Source: Cepaea nemoralis
Lineage: Eukaryota > Mollusca > Gastropoda > Stylommatophora > Helicidae
Direction of reading: 5' to 3'
NCBI GenBank assembly: GCA_014155875.1
Contig: JACEFZ010026865.1
Location: forward strand, 326,501-390,500
Length of the DNA stretch: 64,000 nucleotides
Shown here: one piece after another, positions 10,669-20,853 of the stretch
Numbering within the stretch: position 1 is the first letter of the stretch
Layout: every line of letters begins with the position of its first letter
Notes under the pieces: generated by a model
The model's database searches: none
Told to the model about the DNA's origin: nothing
Seen by the model: the letters and a program-made list of their open reading frames with translations, nothing else
Made by a program: the position numbers and the translations under genes

Positions 10669-12895
10669 CACACCCTCCCCTCCTGTGTTGCGTCATCAAC
10701 TTTGACTCATTGGTTGTGACGCAAGAGGTTTCTAAAAATTAGTGTATCTAATTTTTGTCAAAGACTGTTTGATAACCTGGTTTTGGGTAACTGAATAGAC
10801 TTCTACTGACTATTGTCACAATGTAGTATCACTTTACTTGGCTACTGGCAATCGCCACAAACTTGTCTGGTTGGCGTGAGCCCTATTCTCAATCGCAATA
10901 TTATATTAATTAGAGGTATGTCTGAACCGGACCGTTGTCTTATAAGACCTGCCCTCAAATAGTAAATTAACTCACTACCCATACAAAGTTGACTTTCTTA
11001 GGGTCAACACATGAATTGCTTCATGTCCCCCATATAATATTAAACAACCATTACACAAGCTGTGTGCGACAGGCTTTACCTATCTCGCTTCCGCGTGTAA
11101 AGTTATCTTTCACTGTTAAGTTAGAGTTTCGTTGTCTATTGTGTCCCCTGACCCCAGAGTTATCTTCCTTTGATCTCCCAAAAATGTATGTAATTTACAT
11201 GTTTGTTTTCCTGGATGTTTGCGTGTTTGAATCTAACTAATAGTATACTCTACTTTCTAACCTATGTGTCTATCTATCATGTGTATGTAAGTTAGTTTTC
11301 AAGTGCCATAATTCGGTTAAATGTGGCCACAAACAAGTGTATAACACTAATTCGTGAATACGTTTCCGTCTTATGAGACTTAAAATACTTTCTCTAAGAT
11401 CTACACTAAGCTACACACAATCCATTCAACACAGAACATTTCCAACATTGAACGCAAACACTTCACGCAGACAACAAATAAAAAATCGCGTTGAGCGGCA
11501 GAAAAAATCCGCTGACTGATCTCATTCTCTCTTGTATACTTTACATCCGCTCTCACTTTCACACTTCTATCACACATCTTTTACCCTCACTTTTGTCACA
11601 CATCTTTTACCCTCACAATTATTTAAAAACCTTGGAGTGACACTGTACAAGTTTGGCTCAGTTTGACAAAGTTGAGCTTCATGACTGTGCGTAACTTGCT
11701 GCACGAGTCATGTATTTACAACATATTTACATGTAAGAGAAAGGGTTTGATGGTTTGTCCGCTGGTATTATTAATAACTACATTCTACTGAAATAATACT
11801 CTAAATAATGACATATTACTAATAGCTCTATAAATATGAATTTAATGTGTTACCTACTGTCATCTAATTTAAGGGAAGTAATCTAACTATTTAAAATGAA
11901 ATTGATGTGAGATGAGTTATGTACCTTTCTGAAATGGGTAATGTGAAATGTAATAACTTATGTACCTTTCTAAAATGGGTAATGTGAAAAATTATAAATA
12001 ATGTTTTTAAATGAAAAACGAAAAAAATATATGATTGATATTTTTACTCTAAATGGTGTAAATGATGTATGTTTATGTGTATAATCCTTTTATCTTATAC
12101 GGTGTAAACTAATCATAATACTAAATGAATAAGTTTGTTAAATGGACTGGTTCATTAAGATGGAATGAACTCAAATGGAGTGAAACTAAATGAATTGTAA
12201 CAAACTAAATGGTACTATTACTATCTAAGCTTTAATCCTAGCTTATAATTAGATGTTATTAAGTCTAAATTACTATCCTAATCTACTTTTAAGATAAGGA
12301 AGTGGGTAAATTAATGATCTATCTAAACTAATAAAAAAAATGAAAACTATTATATTTCCTAAATCTAAATGTATCTTACAGTGACCTAATCTACCTCTAA
12401 TTTATCACTATATTAAAATGTTATAATACATATCACAATAAGTTTATATATACATGGAATTCAATTACCTCAGGTTAGTTGTGGCCTTAATATTTAGAAA
12501 TTGCTTTCATAGGCATGATATATATACACAATTGGCCTGGGTATATTAAATACATTGCACAGTCATACTTGTGTCCTATGGGTATTGCACCTGTAGAGTT
12601 CGCTGGTGTCGTAGACAAGTATTTTCGTGTCTGTTATTTATGTACTGTTCTGACACTGTTCTTTTATGCTTACACAGATGGTTCACCGGCACATATATGG
12701 AGCTTAGTATGTAACGAGCTGTCTTAGTTCACACGGTGATATACTTGTTTTCGAAGCACAGTTCTTATCTTGATGTCTACGGACATATGGTAGTTCACTG
12801 TTCTTAGTACATGGTTCAAAACATAATGTCTATGTATTCGTAATCTATATCACATAGAATATTGTAATGTACTAATCTACCCTTTATTACTCTAC
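10669..12895 (-). other. 3' untranslated region of outer element
   Basis: AT-rich sequence between the end of the RNase H region and the left LTR. It starts next to the LTR with a polypurine tract on the minus strand (AGGAGGGGAGGG, 10672-10684), the usual plus-strand DNA primer. No envelope-like or other coding domain was seen in the 2.2 kb. Confidence 0.7.
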
Positions 12896-13041
12896 ATTCT
12901 CATGTGGACTCTCCGGTATTTCTACCTCAGATGGTCGACTCAGGGTATCAGCCAGAATGTTGTCCTTACCCTTAATATGCTCTATACTAAAAGTATAATT
13001 TTGGAGTATTAACGACCACCTGTGGATACGGTCATTCCGAT
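12896..13041 (-). CDS. Outer element pol, 3' end of RNase H (separated by insertion)
   Basis: On the minus strand this encodes the C-terminal part of RNase H, with HRWSLILQNYTFSIEHIKG and NILADTLSR. It continues the region broken off at 20854, where the DNSP motif is found. The inner LTR element separates the two parts. Homologous residues occur in the inner element as ARWSLKLQNF and ADLLSR. Confidence 0.85.
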
Positions 13042-13484
13042 TGTCAGAGCCTAGCAGCAACATCGTTGCGGCGCCCGGCGGACCAGAGTTGTCGCGCTGG
13101 CGAGATTCTTACCTGACACGCGACCAGCGCTGACGACAGACGCACGCAAAGCCACGTGACCCCACCAGAGGCAGTGGGCAGTGTGTGTGTTAATCTCAGA
13201 CCAAGCTGGGACTGGACATCTGAACGGACGTGTGTGTCGAGAGCAAGGCGTTTTGTGTGAATCTCCGTGGTTGTGAGCTGAACGACTGATATCGTGAGCG
13301 ACAGACCTATGAGCTGTATTGTGGTTGTGAGTTGTTATATGTTGTACATTGCTGTAACTATTGTTATGTATTTCATGTGGTAATAAATCCATAAAACTTG
13401 TGTTGCTGTGTCTTACGTCGAATCACGTTGTACTTGTACTGTCTCACATGTGTTAGCCAACGAGCCTAAGAGAAGATCCTGACA
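13042..13484 (+). repeat. Inner element 5' LTR
   Basis: It begins TGTCAGAGCC and ends ATCCTGACA, with a plus-strand AATAAA at 13382-13387. It is identical to 20411-20853. An open frame on its minus strand has no known domain and occurs in both LTRs; it is not called as a gene. A primer binding site just downstream (from about 13485) could not be assigned to a tRNA. Confidence 0.95.
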
Positions 13485-14350
13485 TGTGTGGACGTGGGTT
13501 GCTCGTCTTTATTTAAGAACCTAATATATTTAGACGTGTGTTGTTCGTCTTTGTGATTTAAAACTTTAAAACTATAATTCTTGTGTTTGTAAAATTTGTC
13601 AAGGTTATAGTGATGTACATGTGATCGGAAAAGTCTCAGTGTGATCCATTACTACATTGTCTAAATATGTTTAAGATCATTAGTAAATGTACAGTACATA
13701 TTGTTTGATCCTGTAAACGTGTTAAACATTTGTGAGTTGTGAACATTGTCACCGTTCGACCTTGTCAACCTTGTGATTTTGCCGCCATTTTGACCTTGTC
13801 GCCATCTTGTAAACTTGATGTCTTTGTCCTTACTGAATGTCATCTTGATGTAAGTGATGTGTCATCAATGTTATTGAGTGTTCAAATACAGATAGATTGT
13901 TTTGTGTATTGAGTTTGTGGAACGCAAAGAGTTTTGGAAAGAGTGTAACTTCTGTTGAAAGAAACACTGTTGACGACAAATTTACGACATACAATTATAC
14001 TCAACGCCATCCAAACCTAATCAACACTTAGTGACTTGCAGGCACACACCAACAAACACACGCTAACTTATTTCTCTCCAAAAACAAAGCAGGTTTTTTG
14101 CGTACCATCCATAACCCTGCCGTAGAGGTCATTAGTGGTTCCGAAGTACGACCTTACAGTTTTCTAGCCCGATTGCCCAACCATTCGTCACCATATCCAA
14201 GGGCACTTGAGTATATTTTTCTTCACTTTAACTTTACGTATGCATTAGTGGGCACGCATCGTATAGTCAAATCAATTGTAAGTTGTTTTTCTACTAACCA
14301 TTTACAATATAGTTTGTGTGGTTGATTTTCATTGACATATTTTCTCCATC
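13485..14350 (+). other. Inner element 5' leader
   Basis: This is the untranslated leader between the 5' LTR and the gag start. No standard TGG-initial primer binding site directly abuts the LTR; the nearest TGG-containing stretch starts a few bases in (TGGACGTGGGTTGC). No domain-bearing ORF. Confidence 0.6.
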
Positions 14351-14911
14351 ATGTCGTCATTATTTGATTTCATCGATATGGGTTTAAAATTAAAGTTGGA
14401 AGGTGATGAATTAACAAAATGGAGTGAGAAGAAATACGCAGAATACCTACTTGTTCAGGAAAAAGCTGCCGAACGCGATGAAAGAGCAGCAGAAAGAGCT
14501 TTAAAGCAAGCCGAAGTAGAAATGGCTGCAAAGACAAAGCAAGCTGAGATAGACAGTGAACTTAAGAAAGTAGAAATAGCAGCTCAGAGTAAGAGAGAAG
14601 AACTTGAACTACAGTTGAAAATGAAACAACTGGACACTGAGACTGCAATAAATAAAGAGTCAAAGAAATCTGAAAGACTGGAAAAAGAAAACCAGTATAA
14701 GAAGTACCAAGGTATCGTTCGTAACTATACCCCGGGTGACTGCATAGCAGCCTTTACCCAAAATTTTGAGACATTAATGGAACATTACCAAGTTCCACTT
14801 TCGGAATGGAATATTTTATATATGAGGAGTCTATCTGGGGAACCTCTGAAAGTCATTGAAACCATCCCAAAGACCTCAGAAAAGAGTACCATTACATTAA
14901 ATCTAAAATAA
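14351..14911 (+). CDS. Inner element gag, N-terminal part (frameshifted)
   Basis: This 186-codon frame encodes the Gag N-terminus: a charged alpha-helical/coiled-coil region (residues about 30-118, rich in Ala/Glu/Lys heptads) followed by the start of a capsid-like domain (YKKYQGIVRNYTPGDC, then LSGEPLKVIE). The outer element's Gag has the same order in one frame (LSGEPLKVIESIP), but here the frame is lost at an A-run near 14880-14884 and the capsid continues in the next frame from 14911. The ATG at 14351 follows a non-coding leader and matches the homologous start in the outer element. Confidence 0.85.
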   Translation: MSSLFDFIDMGLKLKLEGDELTKWSEKKYAEYLLVQEKAAERDERAAERALKQAEVEMAAKTKQAEIDSELKKVEIAAQSKREELELQLKMKQLDTETAINKESKKSERLEKENQYKKYQGIVRNYTPGDCIAAFTQNFETLMEHYQVPLSEWNILYMRSLSGEPLKVIETIPKTSEKSTITLNLK

Positions 14912-17900
14912 TGGCACATTTCATGTTAGATGAAGCAGGGTACAGAGAACAATTCAGTAAACTGAGTCCAAAATCAACTCAAACGTTCTCTGACTACCTC
15001 TGTTTAGTCCGAGACATTTTCAGCAAATGGACTTCATCAGCCAAAATTAACAAAAATTATGATAAATTAGAAGATCTCATTATTCGAGATAAAGTTATTT
15101 CTTCTATCCCAACATCGTTTTCTAAGTTCTTGCAGGAGAATGAATGCACAAGTGTGGAAGAAATGGAAAGACGTGGTTCGGCCTATTATACGGCAAATAA
15201 ACAGTGTTTTGCCACTGAAGCTACTGACAGTAACTGGGTAGCAGCAGCCAACTATGAAAAAAACTATAGTAGGCAAAAACCAAACAGGCCTACCTCTGAA
15301 AAATTTAGACATTGTGTTCATTGTAAAATGTCTCATTATTTGAACGAGATGTGCGATAAAAACCCAGGGTACCAAACATACTTGCAAAATATGGTAAACA
15401 GACAAGACAGAGAACGTAAATCGTTCAAAAGCTTACGTAAATGTTTTCTCTGCAAGGCGTACGGTCACCATCGCATGGATTGTAAAGACAGGCATATGAC
15501 CAACAAAGCCAATGCCGCCTTGTTCGATAGTTCAGCGTCAGAAGACGAAAATACAGAAAAACATCCTGTACATGCAGCACAGGCTTGTGACGTATTTAGT
15601 TCCAACACATGCACTGTCTGTAATACCTTCTTTGAAAATGGTATCTTAACATGCGGGCACGCCATCCCTATTGCTAATGAGGAAGGTAACTTAGTAATAG
15701 ACTCAAAAGGCAAATTAGACATCTATCACGGGTATGTTAATGGCAAGTTCGCTACAGTACTTCGCGACACCGGGAGTACACTTATTGGCCTGAAAACAAC
15801 ATTCATAACACCTACAGACTACACAGGTAAACACATCACATGTAGAACATTTTCAGGCAATATTGAAAAATATCCATTAGCTTGGGCATACATCGAAACA
15901 CCATTCCTCACCGGAAAAGTAAAGGTCGCAGCACTTACAAACCCAGTGTGCGATATAATCATAGGAAATTTACCGGAGGTGAATGACAAACCTCATAACC
16001 ATGACACAACATCACTATGTATTAATGATAACACATCACCACCAAATGTCATTGAAAATGTCATAGCACCTGTTGAATGTATGTTAGCTAATGCAGCACT
16101 AAGCTCTCATCACATCATTGACGATATTATTCCATCATCATCTGATGTCATTGAGTGTGTGAACGCAGTAACAAGAGCTACTGCTAGAGTGCAAGATGAT
16201 AGTAACCAAACTGAGGCTATTCAAATGCTTAGCCCAGAAGTACCACCTAGTGACTCGATGAAGGAAACATTCATAACAGCTCAAAAAGCTGATCCTTCAC
16301 TGTCAAAGTATTTTGACCTGATCGGCAAAAAGCCAAGAGTAACGAAAAATGCTAAATGGCATTTTGCTTTATACAATGATATACTCACCAGGTACTACAC
16401 CAGAGGTGACGTTACAACAAAGCAAACTGTGTTACCAACTACTTATCGTAGGCAAGCTTTACATCTTGCTCACGATATACCTTTTGCAGGTCATATGGCA
16501 TATGTTAAAACCAGGTCAAGACTATTGACACAGTTTCATTGGCCAAAATTCTGTAATGACATAAAAACATATTGCAGAAGTTGTGATACATGCCAGAAAC
16601 TGGTAAAGAAAGGTAAACACCCACAGGCAAAGTTACAAGTCACTGACTTAGCCAGTCGACCTTTTGAAAAATTATCAGTTGACATTGTGGGCCCTCTTAG
16701 TCATACAACAACTAGAGGGAATAAATATATTCTAACAATTATTGATCAATGTAGTCGCTGGCCAGAAGCGATTCCGTTAAAGAACATTACTGCCAACGAT
16801 ATCATGGAAGTGTTCTTCCATATTTTTTCCCGAATTGGGTTTCCAGATACCATCCAGTCTGATAGAGGCACGCAGTTTATCGCCGCATCCACTCAAGCTT
16901 TCACTAAAATGTTAGGAGTGAAGCAAGTCTTCAATAGCCCCTATCATCCTCACTCGAGCGGAATTATAGAAAAGCTTAATGGGGATCTGAAGCACATGCT
17001 AGCCAAAGTAACTCAAGATCACCCCAATAACTGGGATGTATACTTACCAGCTGTTCTTTTTGCTTATCGCGAGGTACCACATTCTAGTACCGGTTTCTCT
17101 CCTTTTGAACTCATCTATGGTGCCAAACCACGCGGCCCATTAACAATTTATAACCAAATGTTAACTGATTCCACTCCAGTATTGAAACCCATATCATCAT
17201 TTGTGTATGTAACATCATTGCGTGAAAGGATAATGAAATCATGTGAAATTGCTAAAAGTGCACTAAAACTATCTGGTGCTACTTACAGACAATACGCAGA
17301 CAAAGGTAACAGGACTATAACATTGACAGCTGGACAGGACGTTCTACTACTACTACCTAGTGACAGACAGCTACTGACAGATTCTTGGCAAGGACCTTTT
17401 AAAGTGACAAGACAAATCTCACCTGTTGACTACGAAATCCTGATAAAAGACAAACACAAAATATTTCACATCAATATGCTAAGACCATACTACAACAGAA
17501 ACAACGAACAAGACGATACGACAGCTTGCACCGTGATAATAGATCACGAAGATGACGATTCTAGCGACGACATTCCAACACCTACATTAGACACGACAAA
17601 CTGCTTGAAGGAGATCAAGATCAATCCAAACCTAAGTCAAGCAGAGACAAACAGTTGCAAACAGTTGATACAAGAGTACAACACCATCTTTTCAGACAAC
17701 CCAGGACAAACAGAGTTAGTACAGCATCACATCACACTCACATCAAACACACCCATAAGATGCAGACCATACACCATACCATTACATTACAAGGAACAAT
17801 TACATCAGGAAATCATCAACTTAGAAAAAAACAACATCATCAGAAAATCCCTATCAGACTTCTCTTCACCTATGGTCATTGTACGGAAAAAGGACAACAC

Positions 17901-18462
17901 AATACGACTTTGCATTGATTACAGAAAACTGAACAAAATAACTGTTTTAGATCTTGAACCAATGGCAAATACGGACGATCTTCTGACAGAACTGACTGAC
18001 GCGAAGTTCTTCACGACCCTTGACATGGCTAAAGGTTACTGGCAGATTGCTGTACATGAAGACAGCAGACATCTAACAGCTTTCGCCACGCCTTGGGGAC
18101 TGTACGAATGGTGCAAACTTCCATTTGGGCTAGTCAATGCCCCAGCCACATTTGTACGCATGACACGACTCCTCCTATCTGACATCCCTAATATAGTTTC
18201 CTATATTGACGACATCTGTGTCCATACAGAGACAATGACGGAACATATAAAGATACTGGAACAGACACTAGAACGTATCAGACAGCACGGACTGACAGTG
18301 AAGCCCTCAAAGGTGAGCATGGCTTACCAAGAGATATCATTTTTGGGGTACAGAATATCCAATGGCTTTGTCATGACAGACAACAAAATTGTCTCGAAAA
18401 TTCTAAAACTGTCACTTCCAACAAATAAGAAAACAAGTCCGCAGTTTATTGGGACTTATTAA
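14911..18462 (+). CDS. Inner element gag-pol: capsid, zinc knuckles, protease, integrase, RT
   Basis: The frame is 1183 codons. Order: rest of capsid (1-125); CCHC-like CVHC at 135-148; CCHC C178-C181-H186-C191; aspartic protease DTG at 286-288 with IIIG near 349-352; integrase with H521, H528, C558, C561 and a DDE triad D591, D651, E687 (35 residues between the last two); GPF motif near 827; reverse transcriptase with LDMAKGYWQI at 1037 and YIDD at 1098-1101. Integrase precedes RT, unlike most Ty3/gypsy elements. The frame ends early by a one-base gain in an A-run near 18430; RT/RNase H continues at 18449. Confidence 0.95.
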   Translation: MAHFMLDEAGYREQFSKLSPKSTQTFSDYLCLVRDIFSKWTSSAKINKNYDKLEDLIIRDKVISSIPTSFSKFLQENECTSVEEMERRGSAYYTANKQCFATEATDSNWVAAANYEKNYSRQKPNRPTSEKFRHCVHCKMSHYLNEMCDKNPGYQTYLQNMVNRQDRERKSFKSLRKCFLCKAYGHHRMDCKDRHMTNKANAALFDSSASEDENTEKHPVHAAQACDVFSSNTCTVCNTFFENGILTCGHAIPIANEEGNLVIDSKGKLDIYHGYVNGKFATVLRDTGSTLIGLKTTFITPTDYTGKHITCRTFSGNIEKYPLAWAYIETPFLTGKVKVAALTNPVCDIIIGNLPEVNDKPHNHDTTSLCINDNTSPPNVIENVIAPVECMLANAALSSHHIIDDIIPSSSDVIECVNAVTRATARVQDDSNQTEAIQMLSPEVPPSDSMKETFITAQKADPSLSKYFDLIGKKPRVTKNAKWHFALYNDILTRYYTRGDVTTKQTVLPTTYRRQALHLAHDIPFAGHMAYVKTRSRLLTQFHWPKFCNDIKTYCRSCDTCQKLVKKGKHPQAKLQVTDLASRPFEKLSVDIVGPLSHTTTRGNKYILTIIDQCSRWPEAIPLKNITANDIMEVFFHIFSRIGFPDTIQSDRGTQFIAASTQAFTKMLGVKQVFNSPYHPHSSGIIEKLNGDLKHMLAKVTQDHPNNWDVYLPAVLFAYREVPHSSTGFSPFELIYGAKPRGPLTIYNQMLTDSTPVLKPISSFVYVTSLRERIMKSCEIAKSALKLSGATYRQYADKGNRTITLTAGQDVLLLLPSDRQLLTDSWQGPFKVTRQISPVDYEILIKDKHKIFHINMLRPYYNRNNEQDDTTACTVIIDHEDDDSSDDIPTPTLDTTNCLKEIKINPNLSQAETNSCKQLIQEYNTIFSDNPGQTELVQHHITLTSNTPIRCRPYTIPLHYKEQLHQEIINLEKNNIIRKSLSDFSSPMVIVRKKDNTIRLCIDYRKLNKITVLDLEPMANTDDLLTELTDAKFFTTLDMAKGYWQIAVHEDSRHLTAFATPWGLYEWCKLPFGLVNAPATFVRMTRLLLSDIPNIVSYIDDICVHTETMTEHIKILEQTLERIRQHGLTVKPSKVSMAYQEISFLGYRISNGFVMTDNKIVSKILKLSLPTNKKTSPQFIGTY

Positions 18463-19039
18463 TTATTACAGGAACTTCATTCCTGATTTTTCAGAACTGA
18501 CTGAGGTTTTTTCTAACTTACTAACCAAGAATAAACCCGAAAAAGTTGTAAACGATGAATGCCTACGAAATGCATTTGATAAAGTTTTGGCACACTTTTC
18601 TGATAAGAATGAACCTAATCTCATCCTTAAATTGCCCAACATTCGTTTACCTTTCAGATTGAGAACAGATGCTAGCTCCATTGCGATCGGTGCAGTCCTA
18701 TTGCAGGAATACAACGACATTCTGCATCCCGTTTGTTTTCTATCAAGAAAACTAAGGCCCCGAGAGCGGTCTTGGTCCATTCCGCAATTAGAGGCATTGG
18801 CCTTAGTAGAAAGTGTCACAAAGCTGTCCAAATATCTTCTAGGACGTCACTTTATCATCGAAACTGACAACAGTCCATTAAGGTATATCAATTCTGCAGT
18901 ACCATCAAATAACATGATTGCTCGCTGGTCCTTGAAGCTTCAGAATTTCAGTTTTGAAGTTCGCCATATTCCCGGCAGAATGAATACAATCGCCGACCTT
19001 TTGTCCCGTTGTCCGACAGACCCAGTAAGCAATGTCTGA
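18449..19039 (+). CDS. Inner element RNase H (in shifted frame)
   Basis: This continues pol after the frameshift. It begins with the RT/RNase H connection (GLINYYRNFIPDF) and then RNase H with LRTDAS (D74), LEAL (E115) and TDNSPL (D140), ending in the tether-like HIPGRMNTIADLLSR. The first Met is only the first in this frame; the true start is by read-through from the upstream frame, as the outer element shows a continuous frame here. Confidence 0.93.
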   Translation: MGLINYYRNFIPDFSELTEVFSNLLTKNKPEKVVNDECLRNAFDKVLAHFSDKNEPNLILKLPNIRLPFRLRTDASSIAIGAVLLQEYNDILHPVCFLSRKLRPRERSWSIPQLEALALVESVTKLSKYLLGRHFIIETDNSPLRYINSAVPSNNMIARWSLKLQNFSFEVRHIPGRMNTIADLLSRCPTDPVSNV

Positions 19040-20410
19040 GTGCACTGTGTAATATTACACTCAGCCCAACACAGCCACCAATGTGTGAATTTTTCCAGTC
19101 ACCTACTGTGTAAGGTCTATAAGTAAAGTTGTGATACGGTTTAGAAACCGACATGTATAATATTCTTATTTTAATCAAGTTATGTAATGAGTGTAGTATA
19201 ATTGTGTAGTGTGTGTTAGAATGAGAACAATATTAATTGTATATAGACACCAACAACAGGGTCACAGACGCTTATCCACTTACCAGAAGCGAACTTTACC
19301 ATTGTGACATTTGTGGGTGATTTTTTTCACCGTGATATTTTAACATGTGCAAATGTGGACCGAACATTGACTTCTACACCACCTTTATAGCGAATGTAAT
19401 CCAAATTGTTCGACGTGTGAACACATCGGAAATAAGAACATTCCACCATAATCCGTTGTGATACTATAACATCATACACGAACTGTGAGAACATTTTACT
19501 ATCCGTTCCGAAAGAAAACCGGATCATTTGTGTTCAGAAAATGTAACATCAACCAAATTTTTCGTTTCGTGTGTATTTCCGATAGAATTTAAAAAGGTAT
19601 AGCAAAATTAGCAGACTATGTACAAATTGCCAAAAATTTATGACACTTGTAAAATCTTTTTCAATCTATAAAATATAATATACCAATTGGGTACTTATTT
19701 ATTTTGATTAGTGTAATCTTAGAATCATATCTTGATTAATGTATTCATATTACCGACTTTTTCTCGTTAATATGAAGAAACGTCAAGCAATGACGCTAAG
19801 AAATTAAATAATTATAATAATGTATGGAATTTCTTAAATGTCAAAATTACTTCCCTTGCATTTGTGAATTACATCAAGGGCCATAATTTGAAACATATTC
19901 ATTAATGTATATTGTATAGATAGACATTTTGTTGCTCAAATATTTGGCACAGCAGGTAGGCGTCCACCAAGCATGTCATAGAGCTGCCAACATTGCAAAC
20001 CAACATAAGAGCTCCTGACCAAATGAGGGCAGAGTTTAAGTGTTTAATACGACTAATACAAAGCCGTATTTCAGTCTGGCTAGATGGTTGTTGCAAAACA
20101 ATCATATTATTACTTTTTTTTCAAATAGCTGCGAGGTAGATGCGTGAAGCTGGAACTACTGATCTGACTGGGTATTATTGCAATGAAGGTAACCAGGCAT
20201 CAGGGGGATGAAACCTGAATTGTGTTAAAAATTGTACTTCATTTGTCATTTCAATGCAACTCACATTTTTTTTTTGTTTCTATGCCTTATATGTATTTTC
20301 ATGCATAACACTGGGAAAAAGTAGTCTCTGACATGAAATTAACACTACCCCAGTATATACATACATCATGAATGAAAGATGGCATCTTTCATTGAAGTAC
20401 CCGGGGAGAA
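19040..20410 (+). other. Inner element 3' untranslated region with polypurine tract
   Basis: AT-rich sequence without a coding domain. It ends in CCCGGGGAGAA directly before the 3' LTR, a short polypurine tract (20403-20410). No envelope-like gene was seen. Confidence 0.75.
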
Positions 20411-20853
20411 TGTCAGAGCCTAGCAGCAACATCGTTGCGGCGCCCGGCGGACCAGAGTTGTCGCGCTGGCGAGATTCTTACCTGACACGCGACCAGCGCT
20501 GACGACAGACGCACGCAAAGCCACGTGACCCCACCAGAGGCAGTGGGCAGTGTGTGTGTTAATCTCAGACCAAGCTGGGACTGGACATCTGAACGGACGT
20601 GTGTGTCGAGAGCAAGGCGTTTTGTGTGAATCTCCGTGGTTGTGAGCTGAACGACTGATATCGTGAGCGACAGACCTATGAGCTGTATTGTGGTTGTGAG
20701 TTGTTATATGTTGTACATTGCTGTAACTATTGTTATGTATTTCATGTGGTAATAAATCCATAAAACTTGTGTTGCTGTGTCTTACGTCGAATCACGTTGT
20801 ACTTGTACTGTCTCACATGTGTTAGCCAACGAGCCTAAGAGAAGATCCTGACA
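20411..20853 (+). repeat. Inner element 3' LTR
   Basis: Identical over all 443 bases to 13042-13484. It is followed by TGATGGACACC, which is outer-element RNase H sequence on the minus strand. Confidence 0.95.

Larger units (their letters stand above)
13042..20853 (+). mobile_element. Inner Ty3/gypsy-class LTR retrotransposon (GMR1-like)
   Basis: Two LTRs of 443 bp (13042-13484 and 20411-20853) are identical base for base, so insertion is very recent. Plus-strand coding runs gag (14351), zinc knuckles, protease, integrase, reverse transcriptase and RNase H (to 19039). It is 7.8 kb and sits antisense inside the RNase H region of the outer element. The flanks read CGAT and TGAT, which may be an imperfect 4-bp duplication. 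Integrase before RT is the order described for GMR1-like gypsy elements. Two single-base frameshifts interrupt coding. Confidence 0.93.

Noticed and set aside
13051..13392. 113-codon minus-strand frame, identical at 20420-20761
   Set aside because: It lies in the LTRs, antisense to the element, and is duplicated only because the LTRs are identical.
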